This document shows positions 21,649 to 33,339 of a stretch of 64,000 bases of DNA, one piece after another. A model generated the notes under the pieces. It was not told where the DNA came from. It worked only from the letters and a program-made list of their open reading frames with translations, and did no database searches. The translations under genes and the position numbers were made by a program. Within the stretch, counting starts at the first letter, position 1, and every line of letters begins with the position of its first letter. This DNA comes from Haberlea rhodopensis (Eukaryota; Streptophyta; Magnoliopsida; Lamiales; Gesneriaceae), in NCBI GenBank assembly GCA_907163345.1, contig CAJQUN010001127.1, forward strand, positions 1-64,000. Reading direction: 5' to 3'.

Positions 21649-22910
21649 CTATCTTACTTCCTGGCTTTGATTTTCTGGACAATCTGTTGAGATATGTCCT
21701 TTTGCTCCGCATGTCCAGCAGTTACAATCTCTGAAACTTTCATTTGCACGGGTATGAGTGCGTTTGAAAGTCCTTTTTATTGGTGCTCTGCTCGAACTCG
21801 CTTGATTAGAACCTGTTGATAAGGTTCTACTCGTTGTTGGTCCTGATCTTTGCCCAGATCTATAACTTCGAGCTTTCTGTTTGGACCAGATCTTTCTAGG
21901 CCTCCATGAAGACCTACTTCTTCTCGAACTACTTCCTCGGGCATAAAGACGAGCTCTGTTATTTTTCATCTTTCGCCTTCGGGGGTAGTTTCCAATGATT
22001 GTAGGATATCATTCCATGTACAACAAAGATGAGCTATTTTGTTGATTCCTCTGAGCTTCTTGAAATTCTTTTGGAGTTTGGCTTGGTAGCACCACTCCAC
22101 CAGCTTTACCTTAAAAAATGACATTCTCATGGACACCGTCTCGATTGCATGAGGTGTATATTCCTGGATAAGCATTTCTCTCGATGAGCTTGGTATTTTG
22201 GCAAAGAACAGTTCTGCTACATCTTTTTCTTCTATCTTTGCCTTCCATCGATACTCTGTAAAGAATTTGATGTATTCGTCTACAAACAGATATCATGTAG
22301 TTCCAGGCTAATTAGAGCTTGTCTGTATTTTTTAGCCTTCTCTTCCTCCATTCCTTCGAAGTAACTTACTCTAATGAAACAGATTTTAAAGAATTTTGAC
22401 ATCTTATCCACGATTTCTTTCAGGGACTCTCCGGCTTTCTTCCTTGGTACCTGGGTCTCCCATATCCCAGACAATCTTGACTGATCCTTCCAGACTCATT
22501 TTAAGAAGTAAAATGAATCATTCTTTACTTAGGTCAAGCGTTCCTGTTGCGATTCTCATTGCTGAAACCCATTCATCGATAAGAACTTCTCTGTTTTTGA
22601 AATCCAAGATATCCATGTTGAGCATAAGTCCATATGGATGGGTTGGATTTAACTGCGATTTCCCGTAAGGCGTTTGATGTATATATGGCCTGCGAGAACG
22701 GTTCCTTGTTCCAACTGGGGGATCCAAAGTTGCTGAGATGAAATATTCCCTGTGTGGCATACTTTGATCACCTTCGGGTGGATTGTGTGACCCGAAACTC
22801 TCTTGTGGTGGAGGTCTTGGTACAAGCTCTCCCGCCTTAAATTCTACGAGATTTAATCCCGCAAACGAATCAGCAAGATCTCGCATATCTTCCAGGTTGA
22901 TTCTTTCCAT
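21649..22910 (-). pseudogene. EPRV coat protein region with CCHC knuckle
   Basis: Pieces in several frames (22910-22518, 22474-22280, 22296-22111, 22175-21966, 21969-21649). The C-terminal piece is strongly basic (SSRRSRSSWRPRKIW) and holds a zinc knuckle CWTCGAKGHISTDC, a combination typical of caulimovirid capsid proteins. Upstream, LCCTWNDI and EWVSAMRIATGTL fit capsid-region sequence. At least four frameshifts break it. Confidence 0.7.
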
Positions 22911-23300
22911 TACTTTGTGGGAAGTATGAGCTCTCCTCCTAGGACTGCAATCATTTTTTCAGTCTCCGTCAAAGGTCTTATGACCTCTTTCGCTTTCCCT
23001 TTTTGGTGTAAAAAGTGTTATATTCCGTAGGACGGTGGTAACCATCATCCATTTCTTCTACCCGTCGTACTTGGTTTTGACTCCAACTCCTTAACTCGAG
23101 TTTGAACATCTCGAAGGTTTGCAAGAATCTCCTCCTGATGTTTAATCATAATCTCCAACTGACTCTGAATCTGATGGATCTGTACAGGGACATGATATTG
23201 CAGGTAGCCATAACACTGCACTGTCTTTTGGATCTCTCTAAGATCTTGGGATATCTTAGAAGAATCCGTGTCGATCTTTCGAAAGGTTGGTTCTCACATC

Positions 23301-23609
23301 CTAATCATCTGTTCCGGACCCTGTTGGATTATTGGGGTCTGGAACAACGTCATCGTGTTCAGGATGATCGTCATTCTGAAGCTCAGCTAGCTGGAACTGT
23401 AGTTTGAGGTTCACTTGATGAAGCCTTTTAGCCATCCTTTTCAGTTTCTTGTAATGATTTATGCCTGGTGTGCATAAACCTGTTCCTCGTAATAGTTTCC
23501 ACTTATGGTTGAAGCGTTGAGCTTCTGCCATATGTTTCTGTTTTAATGCTTCCAATTTCTGGAAGTACCATCTGTATGAATGACACTTCGAACATTCGTT
23601 CGGGTCCAT
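23301..23609 (-). CDS. EPRV small ORF1, function unknown
   Basis: A 102-codon open frame, the first after the primer site (about 75 nt downstream). It starts MDPNECSKCHSYRWYFQKLE with a Cys pair (CSKC), is helical and basic in the middle (HYKKLKRMAKRLHQ) and acidic at the end. Small first ORFs of unknown function are found in solendoviruses. It is the only viral ORF here without an internal break, but that may reflect its short length. Expression is not shown. Confidence 0.5.
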   Translation of the reverse strand: MDPNECSKCHSYRWYFQKLEALKQKHMAEAQRFNHKWKLLRGTGLCTPGINHYKKLKRMAKRLHQVNLKLQFQLAELQNDDHPEHDDVVPDPNNPTGSGTDD

Positions 23610-23684
23610 ATTATCTTGAATCGTCTCCTCCGTATAAGTTACAAATTAATATTCAAGATATTATTATAGCATTTTCAGAATAAA

Positions 23685-23701
23685 CCTATGCTCTGATACC
23701 A
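23685..23701 (-). promoter_or_regulatory. EPRV primer-binding site (initiator tRNA-Met)
   Basis: On -, TGGTATCAGAGCATAGG (23701-23685) matches the caulimovirid minus-strand primer site, by convention nucleotide 1 of the circular genome. It precedes the first viral ORF; leader-like sequence lies at 23702-23830. Confidence 0.85.
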
Positions 23702-24002
23702 TTTTACGGATCGAGGTTAAAATTTTGAACTCATACGTAGAATAAGCAAAGCATGTCTAAAATCATATAGCTAAGGTTAAAAATGTCTTTATTTGAAAAT
23801 TTTCTCTTTCCGAGAAGTAATTAGAAACTCAAACCTGGAACTATGTAGATATCTATAAAGCATTTTGTAGTAGGGAGTAAATCGAAAATCAAACTTAGAT
23901 TTAGGGATTAATTCCCAATTGTCTCTTAAAATATATACTTACTGACATAGAGACCGACCACAATGTGGATTTTGAGTTTAGTGCTATTTTCTGTTTAAAT
24001 AA

Positions 24003-24345
24003 ATGTTGGGGTACAATAATTGTCTTTGCTGCGTAATCGATCGAAACGTGGTGCTTGTGCTACTGTACGTTTAAAAGATTTGAGTTGCACCGTTATCACC
24101 AGCTATAGCTATTGGTAAAGCGGGAAGCGCTTATCCTACAATTGGTGTTATGACAAATGTAACGTGTTCGATTCTCATTAGTTGCAAGGAGTGCAATTAT
24201 TGGGAGATAAATTTTGGGGTACAACAATTGCCTTTGTTGTGTGATCGATCGAAACGTGATGCTTGTGCTGCTGTACGATTTAAAAGATTTGAGTTGCATC
24301 ATTATAATCAGCTATAAGTATTAGTAAATCCTACAATAAATTTAA
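24003..24345 (+). repeat. Dispersed repeat, two partial copies
   Basis: ttggggtacaataattg...gatcgatcgaaacg...gatttgagttgcac occurs at about 24006-24150 and again at about 24212-24340. Between them, cgtgttcgattctc resembles a pol III B box. A third diverged copy lies near 56995-57115. The pattern suggests a tRNA-related SINE or an LTR fragment common in this genome. Confidence 0.6.
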
Positions 24346-24691
24346 TTTTCAGTCATAATAAAGGGCACAAGCAAACAATGCTGATATTTTCATAAATATT
24401 GAATGTGAATATGCTCATTCAATTGATGGATCTATCTCATGACACACTAATCCACTATCTCATGGATTAGCCAATATCAACTCAGTATTTCGATGCCAAG
24501 TCAGTAAAAAAATCTAAATTATAAGACTGAGATTTAATTTTAACTAATTAAAGAAATCAAATCTTATTTAATCTCAAAGTTCCTGATATAAATCTCTCGT
24601 CCAACAAAAGTTACCGCGGTAGTCCTACAAGTCACCTCAGGTGTTGTGGTTCCCAGACAGACCTTTTGCTTCCCCACAAGCACTATCGCAA

Positions 24692-27600
24692 ATGCCCTCG
24701 TCTTCTGCCGCGGTGTCGCCGCCTCCGGGTCAGTCCTCGGCTGCCGGAGGTGACGAAGGCCAAGATGAGATCGAATACGAGTCCGAGTACGAGGAAATAG
24801 AAGAAGAAATCGAAGTAGAAGAGGAGGTCGAAGTTGAACAAGAGGTGGAGGAAGAAGTCGTAGAAGGAAAGGAAGAAGACGAGGACGAGTCTGAAATTGG
24901 CGAAGACTTAACCCCAGTGAGAGAAGAAAATAGCCTAAACGGTTTGTTTCTCCTTCTTGTGCTTATGTTGATTCCTTGTTTTGGAAATCTTAATCTTGAT
25001 TAATTTTGTTTATACAATTTAAATTCCTGGGTGTCATTAATTTTTCACGGTCTATGTTTCACGGATTTGTTTTTATGGAGATGCATGCTCTTTTTACCTC
25101 CATTGAACGCACGCCTCATTTGTTCTGAGTTTAACACATTTCTCAAAGTTGTTCTATGTTGATTTACCGAATGTGTGGCTGATTTTTTTCTATATTTTTA
25201 TTGATCTGTTTTGTTTTACTGTAAATGCAGTGTCCTTTCAAATTGAGTGTCTATGATTCTATTCATGTTATGGAATATCGAGGAATTATATAATATGAGT
25301 GTGTTTATCCATGCGTTTTCAGAGCTCTTGAAATGCTTAAGAAATTTAATGTCTACATGGGTATCAACATTTCAAAGTTTGCCATATCCACTTGAGATTC
25401 CTTATGGGGAGATTGATTTACTCTGTATATTATGATATTTTTCTGTAGCTTTTCAATATTTTCATCCTTGTATAAATAAGTGAAATTACTTGTAGGATCA
25501 TTTTTTCAATATTTTCAATATTTACTTGCTACACACGCTTCTCATGACCTCGATTAGTTGGGATATTTGCTTTTAAAAAAATTCCATACAAAAAAATCAA
25601 GCCTCTTTATAGTAATCTTATGCCAAATCGAAGAATATGTAATCAAGTTTAGCTACTATTTTGAGTTACTAATAACCGAAACATCTTGACAACGAATTGC
25701 AGTTGCTTCTTAAAATCCACTTATGTTGTTAATTATGATATCTTCCTCGCTGTTTGCCTAAAATAATGGTTGTGGCTTGACGTGACACGACACGTGTACA
25801 CTAATCACAAATTTTTTAACCAATTTTTTGTTCTTCTCGACATTTCTTCCTATGTCATTCCCCTTTATGAACATATCTGGAAAAATATAAAATGAGGTCA
25901 AATGTGAACTGTAGAAACGAAAAGTGGCTGCATTCTTCATAATATCTTCTTTAACATCTCCAGTTAATTGATGTAAGCATGCCTAGGCCCACTCAGTAAT
26001 TTAATTTATAATTGCTAAAATGTGCCAAGGCGTAAGTATGGCGAGACACTGCCCTACTTCTAAGTCAAGGCACAACATTTTAATGAACTTGGTCGTGTAG
26101 CCCCGTTACAGGTGAGCTTTAAAAAAGCCAAATCCTGGTTTAGCAAGCCTTTCAAAAATCACGGTCCTATGTGAGTTTTTTTCTTTTGAAACGACTTGCT
26201 TTTGAAATATTTTGTCTTGTCCCTCTTTGAGATGACACGTGTCTTGCTTTGCGACTTTCCCAGGCTTCAAGACATCTATGTGCCTTAGTGCCCCTCGTGG
26301 CTTTTAACAACCATGCCTAATATTACGACATAGAAAATTTTGTTTAAACAATTAATCAAACATCTGAATTAAAGAACTCTCACATAGCGCTTGCAACAAT
26401 TTGTGAGAAGATTTTATTTGTTTTATGACCATTATTTTGTATACACAAAAGATGGAGGTCCATGGGAATAAAGATGGGTTTGGCCACGTGACATGGTATA
26501 TCGCACTTGTAGCATTTGCATAATCGAATCAAGAAATATGCTTGTGCTCCTTTATATTGTCCACGAGCAGGAATATCTATTATTGAGATTCGATATGTGT
26601 AAGGACTTTAGGCCAAACAAAAGCCATGAAGGACTCGTTGAGTATATGGAAGGCATGGAACCAGCAGATGTGGAAATGTCTCCTCTTCCTTAAATTAAAA
26701 TCATGTTTCTGTTTCTGGGGAATGTATTATAGATTAGGTTGGAATCAATGATATCACTGCTTTCATGTATACCTCAGATCTATCAAGATTGTTATAGGGA
26801 ATCAATACCATGAGTTAATGTAGATCTATTTTTACCAAAAATTAAATATAAGACCTTGAATAGAGTGACTTCTTATATTTCATCGACGATTTTGTAAATA
26901 GTATGAGACATGGATTTACTTGGAAACTTTGTTGAATGCTAAAAATACCGATTCTTTAAATCTTGTACATAGTGAGGCATTATATGTTAAATTTATGAGA
27001 CCATATTTGTGCCTCATTGTAATTAGAGTGTTCCTGAAAACTATTATGTTCAGCAGTAACATAGACTTGAAAATATGAAGCTCCTAATTTTTCAGCCATA
27101 ACTTGTACTTTGTAATTAGAATACTCATAGGTTCCATAAGTTTTTGTTGTCAAGTAATATTATTGTCCATGGGCAGTAATTTTCATTCTATATCAAATGA
27201 AGATTTTAGCATTATTGACTTCTTTGGTTACTTATTGCTTTCTATATACAATTGAAATTTAATAATTACAGCAAAGAAGTTATTGATGTGTAAATTTAAT
27301 ATTTACTAAATAAATGTGTGTTATGGTACTTTCATTTATTTTTTAGATGTTATTATGCATGCTCATATGTGAATTTCTCCTTTTTAATATTTTTTATATA
27401 TTAATGGTGTCTTGTCTTTATTCTAACAATTTTGTTCTCTTCTCTGCCTTCATTGTTGTTATTGCATCACTTATGGTTTTTTTTTTTCTGAAAAAATGGT
27501 CCTACTATCCAAAAATTGAATTTTGTTTTGGGTTGAATCCTATTTTATGCCATTATTTAACTTTTTCCCCTTAATTTATTTATAGATTACTTGATGTGGT

Positions 27601-30267
27601 AATTCCTGAAATGAATCACATGCTTAATAACTGTTACTGGAACATTCTAATGATGTTCACCTTCCATCTGTAAGTTGCCCTATAGCAAAATTTCTCCATG
27701 AATCTAATAAAGTTCAGATTTGACACTTTTCTTCGCAAAGAAGGTATGTTTACCAAACTGAGACAACCTTGGTTATCCTAGACAGTGTTGGAAAGTTGGA
27801 AAGTGTATCTTTCGTAGTTATAGAGTGAATATATTATTAGAAAACAGTCATATTTTCATTCATGAACGCCATCAATACATGGGAAACCTTTCTCCATGGT
27901 TAGGCAACTTCCAAATCTATTCACTTGAATATTAAGGCTAAATTTGTGTCTGTTGTTTCCGTCCTTGTAGATACTGATCAAGATATGGAGCTTGAGCAAG
28001 ATGAAGAGCACTTGAACTCTGATTCTTTGACTGTTAGGATGTCTGTGGTAAATCCACAACTTGATATCGCCACAAACCAGGAATTTAGTGGTAGTTTCTT
28101 ATCTTCCGAGCGAAGAGAAGGGGGGCAAAAGGAAGAATTGTGTGTCAATGGTAAGAAATTTGAGTTGATTGTGTTCTGGAATATGAAGATTGACTCAAGG
28201 AAATTACAAAAAATTATGTTTTAACATTCCTCCATACTAGTTTATTAGCTATCATTGAGGTCAACCTTACGAATCACTGCTCTCAACTAATAATTATGAG
28301 GTTTTGCAGAAAAAATAACCTTTAGAGACACCGATGCCAAAGCTTCTTTTGACGGAAATTTGGAATCGAATGTCATAAACAACAAAAGTTTTTGGAGGGA
28401 GGGCAATGCGAAATTAACAATCACAGATGCTTGTAGCCAGAAGGACAGTGGTGTTGGTTCTGCTGTAGCAAAGCCTCTTCAGACTGCTGTAGAAGCTGTG
28501 GAGGTCATGAAAGAAATGCTACCGAGGTTAAAGTGTTATTCTTACATGATCGTCATATCGTCACAAATTTGATGTTGGATGAGATGTGTGTGTGTCTGTA
28601 TATATACACACATATAAATAGTTTATTTTAGTCTTCACTCTGAGCCTTATGTTCTAATATTGGTTTCTCAGGAAGAGTGGTCCCCCGGTAAGGCCAAGAG
28701 ATTCATCCCATAGTGCTGAATTTGATGGTGAGAATAAAAGACCAAGAATTGTGTGTGAATTTTATGCCAAAGGGTGGTGCATTAGAGGAAAATCCTGTAG
28801 GTTCCTTCACATAAAGGAAGGCTCAGATGCTGCAGGGCAGAAAAGCGAGTTTTTGGACGTTAAAAGTATTATATATTTATTTTGGTATTTTGACATTGAA
28901 TTTTGTCATCGAAAATATCTTGCATTTGATTTTCACCAGATCATGGTTTTTTTGGCTGTGACAGCTTGTTCTGATGTGCATATGCTACCACCACAAAGTA
29001 GAGATAACCCCTTAAACTGTCAGATTGAGAAATCAGTTGTCCATAAACATGATCTATTAGATGGCGCTCTTGAACAGGCTGGTAAAATATCTATTGGACA
29101 AAACTCATGCTCGGATGATTTCAGTCGCTATACTTCCCCTCTGGTCAAATGCAATTCAATTGATATGGATAGAGCACTCCATGTAAATTTCTCTGGTGTA
29201 TCATTTGACAATTATAACAAGTCAAGATTTTTTCCTTTTGGAACCGAGGATACTGTCAGCAAGAAAAATGAACTCGTGCCTGATGCTCATAGGTTAAACT
29301 TATCATATTATTCCAGACATCTGGTGCCTTTTGGTTCATCTTCTTGGACATTTAATGCCCTTGGGACTCGGAATACTTTAGAGAGCAATCAAGAATATCG
29401 TGCTTCTGTATCCTCTTCGGTTAGGAGAAGCCCCTCACCAGTATCTGGTTCTAATTCAGGCTGTCTGTCAGGAAGCAATAACCTCACAAATACACAGCCA
29501 ACTAAATATAAAACCAAAATTTTCCCTGATGGTTGGGAGCCATCTGTTCCATTTCGTCCATCACATGTTATCACGCGGAATTTATTACTGAAAGAAAGTC
29601 TATATGATCCCATTCTTGACTGTGTCGAGCAAAAAGGTGCCAAAGATGGGCCATTTGAATTTTCTTATTCGGAGCCAAGAGTATATGTTAGTAATGCACA
29701 TTTTCAGTCAAATAAAGTGCTAAAAGAGAAGCTTTTGGATGCTAATCATGTTGAAGATACGAGAAAAGCTAGCAGATTGAGCTCTAGTTGTGATAATGGT
29801 CTGAAACTGGATGAAGCGAGGCACCAGAAGGAACAACAAATGGATGGATGTGGCCAAAACGATGAAAATGGTGTTGATGTCATGAGAGATGAGAATGTGC
29901 AGAATGAATCAAAAGCTCTGAAATATTTCCATGCTGAACTTGTGGAATATGTGAAAGAACTGGTGAAACCAACTTGGCGAGAGGGGCTTATGAGCAAGGA
30001 TGCTCATAAAATTATAGTCAAGAAGGCAGTTGATAAGGTTCTGAGCACATTACAACCCCACCAAATTCCTAATACGGCTGAATCAATTAAGTCGTATCTT
30101 TCTATATCTCAGGCCAAACTTTCAAAGCTTGTAGAGGTTAGTGTCACACGTTCTTGGTACATTTATTTTTCGAAGATTGATACTGGTAGTAGTTTAATCA
30201 GTCTTTGGTGTTTTCCATTTGGTCATTGATATTGCAGGGATATATTGAAAAATATGGGAAATGTTGA
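24692..30267 (+). CDS. CCCH zinc-finger protein, FRIGIDA-ESSENTIAL 1-like
   Basis: Six exons join in frame with GT-AG introns: 24692-24941, 27971-28150, 28310-28526, 28672-28858, 28940-30136, 30238-30267 (2061 nt, 686 residues). Residues about 25-75 are extremely Glu-rich. One CCCH finger, C-x7-C-x5-C-x3-H, covers residues 244-262 (CEFYAKGWCIRGKSCRFLH). The C-terminal 85 residues are a conserved helical region (ELVKPTWREGLMSKDAH, LSTLQPHQIP) ending GYIEKYGKC, shared by plant CCCH proteins of the FES1/C3H38 kind, thought to act as nuclear regulators. I am sure of the CCCH class, less of the exact orthologue. Intron 1 is about 3 kb. The start was chosen at the in-frame ATG heading MPSSSAAVSPPP; no lesion was seen. 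Confidence 0.82.
24942..27970 (+). other. Intron 1 of the CCCH gene, about 3 kb
   Basis: Starts gtttgtttct and ends ttccttgtag. It is A+T-rich, with several short ORFs that look accidental. A stretch near 26030-26300 with ccaaggcgtaagtatggcgagac resembles a dispersed repeat, but no ends were found. Phases of the flanking exons (1 and 1) agree, although a further small phase-1 exon cannot be excluded. Confidence 0.65.
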
Positions 30268-30623
30268 TGCGGTGGAGTTGGTGGTCTTTGTACAAAATCA
30301 CATGCTCCCTGAAATGAAGGTTTTGAACCTCTTCACATCCCCAATATGTTCTCTTATCACTTGGACTGGTGATGGGGAATTTAGTTAAAAATCTTGTACC
30401 GTGGATAGAACTTGAATCTGCTGTCGTATCTCTAACTCTAGTTTACGGAGTAATTTTTGGATAGTTACACTGGATTAATAACTACTGATGGGTGCTTGTT
30501 TGAACTTAAGCGGACATAGAACATTTATGCCATTGCCAAGTTATCTGAAGATGAAATGCATATAGTATCTTGATTTATGCATTTGATTATGATTGATGTG
30601 ATGCTCGATTTATAGCTTACCTA

Positions 30624-31760
30624 TTTTTTTTTTTAACATAAACATGGATTATATTAATAAAATAAAAAGTACAACGAATATACAGCCACTGTCACCCACG
30701 ACACGACGAAACGTCCAAACAACAACAAAGATAAAATTCTAGTTTTGACACTGACAACTACACCGTGTCCAGGAAAGTGCAAGAAGCACCAAAGCTAATC
30801 CAGGTTCCCTCAAACCATGCAGCTCAGGGTCGGGTCGGGCAAGGGAACTTCCTTCCGTTATGTATGAAGGTACAAACAAGGAAATACGAGAGACATAAAC
30901 TGATAACAGACAAACAACCGAGCAAGCTCTCGTATCCAAACCCAGCATTGTAAGCCAACAACCCAGACACAACACTGAATGGCGCACGAAACCGAAGGAC
31001 GCGGTATCCATAGCCAAGTATTGCCCCAGCAGCGAAACAGAACCAAGTACCACCGAAGAGACAAAATAGTGCAACAATACTACGCTACAAGAGCACAACA
31101 AACAGAAACATATGCGCCAGGCAATACAACTATTATAAAACAGCGTAGACAATGAGATAAAAAGCACCAAAATGGGAGAAAACGCACAACTAGCCAGTTG
31201 AACACATAATAATGCACGGATACTCCCAAATGCCGCACATACCAGTGACTGAGGCTCATCCCGCGCGGCTGGGTTGCCACGCAACCACCGCCAAAGGGGA
31301 AAACCCCAAATCAACGGAAGCAACCAGCCGAACCAAATCTGCACCAAAAAACAGCCCCACAACAACAGCTGGAGCAGGTGGTCCTCCTGGGATGAAAAGT
31401 TCCCCCGGAAAGGAGAATAAAGCGTCGGCCGGTTGAACCACCTCAAAAGAGAGCCAAAGCCACAAACCAACACAGAGTGCCCTGCCGAGCAGAGCGAGCA
31501 GAGAAACAAGCACCTTTCTTACCGTAACCAATACCGATGGAGAATCAAGCACCGCCAGAACCACGACAGAGAAGAGGAAACGAGGAAGGACCACTGTAAC
31601 GGTACCATGATCGATCCAATTGCAAGGAAACAACCACAAACAATGTGAAAGAGAGGAGAGAAACACCAATACAACAAGGAAATTGCAAATGGGAATAAAC
31701 GACACCAACTGCTTGAAGAAGAGAGGCGGTGGACAGAAATCCACATCTATTGTCAATGTT
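30624..31760 (-). mobile_element. Probable antisense non-LTR retroposon
   Basis: Begins on + with an 11-T run (30624-30634) followed by aacataaacatggattatattaataaa, as in poly(A) tails and 3' UTRs of minus-strand LINEs. The body is G+C-richer than its surroundings up to about 31750. The minus strand is open for 256 codons (30739-31509), very rich in Leu, Cys and Phe, but no LINE domain is recognisable. It might be an internally deleted LINE. No clear target duplication was found. Confidence 0.35.
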
Positions 31761-32082
31761 ACTTTATTTCATGTTATGTGTTGCCAAGTGATAATACGAC
31801 ACGTATTATGGACAATGCTACCTTATGTTTGGACTTACAAATGTGTACATGTGAATCTAATATTTTGCTGAACTTGAATTTATGAAAGATATTAAAGGAG
31901 AAAGTGTGGAATATATGGAAGAAATGAAAGATCGCATTCCTACAACAGTTAATCTTCCTAGCCGCGATATCAGATCATGGCTGATTTTCGACTTTTGTGA
32001 CTTCTGTTTGGCTCAGGACAAAACTTCTCAGCATTTGTTCTTCTCTTGTTCGACATCTTATTCACTATGGATGCAATGTTAC

Positions 32083-32285
32083 TGAAAGTTTCTAGGGTTT
32101 AAGAATTCCTTATTGAAATTGAATAAAAGAAGGTACATGTACAAAGATTTATAGGGGAGATATTTTACCCAATAGGTAACTCAATCCCTATATATTTGGA
32201 ATTATCTTATCTAGGGAAATCTCTAAAAATAAAAAGATATTCTAATCTATTTACAATCTTATCAGATCTTCTAGCATATTTGACA
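32083..32285 (-). repeat. Copia-1 3' LTR
   Basis: Reads tgaaagtttctaggg to tttgaca on +. A polypurine tract on the minus strand abuts its inner edge at 32286-32298. It has a 4-bp insertion (tata) relative to its partner. Confidence 0.93.
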
Positions 32286-32292
32286 CTCCCCC

Positions 32293-33323
32293 TCAAGTTG
32301 GTGCGTAGATATCTATCATGCCCAACTTGCTAATAAGAAATTCAAAGTTTGGTTTGAATAAACCCTTTGTGAGAATGTTTGCTATTTGTTGTGATGTTGG
32401 GATGAAAGGCATACAAATAGCTCCGTCCTCAATTTTCTCTTTGATAAAATGTCTGTCAATCTCAACATGTTTGGTTCTATCATGTTGGACTAGATTGTGT
32501 GCAATGCTAATGGCTGCCTTGTTATCACAATACAACTTCATAGGCACAGTTACTGGTCTTTTAAGCTCCTCCAAGATCCGTTTAAGCCATAACATTTCAC
32601 ATATCCCATGTGCCATGGATCTATACTCTGCTTCAGCACTGCTACGGGCTACAACATTCTGCTTCTTGCTCCGCCAAGTTACTAGATTTCCCCACACGAA
32701 TATACAATAGCCTGAAGTAGATCTCCGATCTGAATAGACCCTGCCCAGTCTGCATCTGTGTAGGCCTCAATACTTCGATGTGGAGTTTTTTCAAAGAATA
32801 AGCCTTTTCCCGGAGAGTTCTTTAAATATCTCAAAATGCGATAGACTGCTTCAAGATGTTCATCATGAGGAGAATGCATAAATTGACTCACTAGGCTTAC
32901 AGCGAATGCTATGTCTGGCCGTGTATGTGACAAGTAATTTAGCTTTCCCACTAGCTTTTGATATCGGATTGTTTCTACCGGTTTTCCTTCCTTGTTGCCA
33001 AACTTATGATTCGGATCAATGGGTGTTTCAGCATTTTCATTTACGCAAATGTTATGAGATTGCTCTATAGTGCTAGTATCTAAATTCTCATTAGTTAAAT
33101 CAATTGGTTCCATATTGAGAAACAAGGGAGAATTGTGGTTATGAAAGTCAGTGGCGTCATTCCAGTTCTCCCCCTGACGAGGAGAAGGAAAAAAAGTTTC
33201 GGATTCGAAAAAAGTGACATCGAGCGTAACAAACAGTTTTTTGGTTGTTGGATCAAAGCATTTATACCCTTTTTGATGCGGAGCATAGCCTACAAACACA
33301 CATTTCCGAGCTCTAGGATCCAA
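32293..33323 (-). pseudogene. Copia-1 RT remnant and RNase H
   Basis: From 33323 the frame runs through the post-integrase region (CVFVGYAPHQKGYKCF), the variable linker, and then jumps to PIDPNHKFG and YQKLVGKLNYLSHTRPDIAF, the C-terminal end of copia RT. The palm with YVDD, normally about 200 residues between these, is absent although the frame stays open. RNase H follows (YTDADWAGS) and is broken by a 1-bp shift near 32720; it resumes with VVARSSAEAEYRSMA, YCDNKAAISIAHN and HVEIDRHFIKEK to the stop at 32293. Confidence 0.85.
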
Positions 33324-33339
33324 TTTCCCCCGAAGATGA

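Larger units (their letters stand above)
16160..23830 (-). mobile_element. Endogenous pararetrovirus (Caulimoviridae)
   Basis: Reading on -, the order is primer site (23701-23685), small ORF (23609-23301), coat-protein region with CCHC knuckle (22910-21649), movement protein (21629-20955), protease-RT-RNase H (20267-18417), transactivator-like region (about 18243-16920) and a promoter with TATA box (about 16711). Coat before movement protein, and a transactivator at the end, is the order known for solendoviruses and cavemoviruses. No LTRs and no integrase are present, as expected of a caulimovirid. Only one genome unit is seen. Many stops and several frameshifts mean no functional virus is encoded. 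Host junctions are not resolved. Confidence 0.85.

Noticed and set aside
16160..23830. Reading the region as a gypsy retrotransposon
   Set aside because: There are no LTRs and no integrase; movement protein and transactivator-like regions, and the RT motif style, are caulimovirid.
30739..31509. 256-codon ORF on -
   Set aside because: Very rich in Leu, Cys and Phe, lies in a retroposon-like segment with a poly(T) start and has no domain; taken as accidental.
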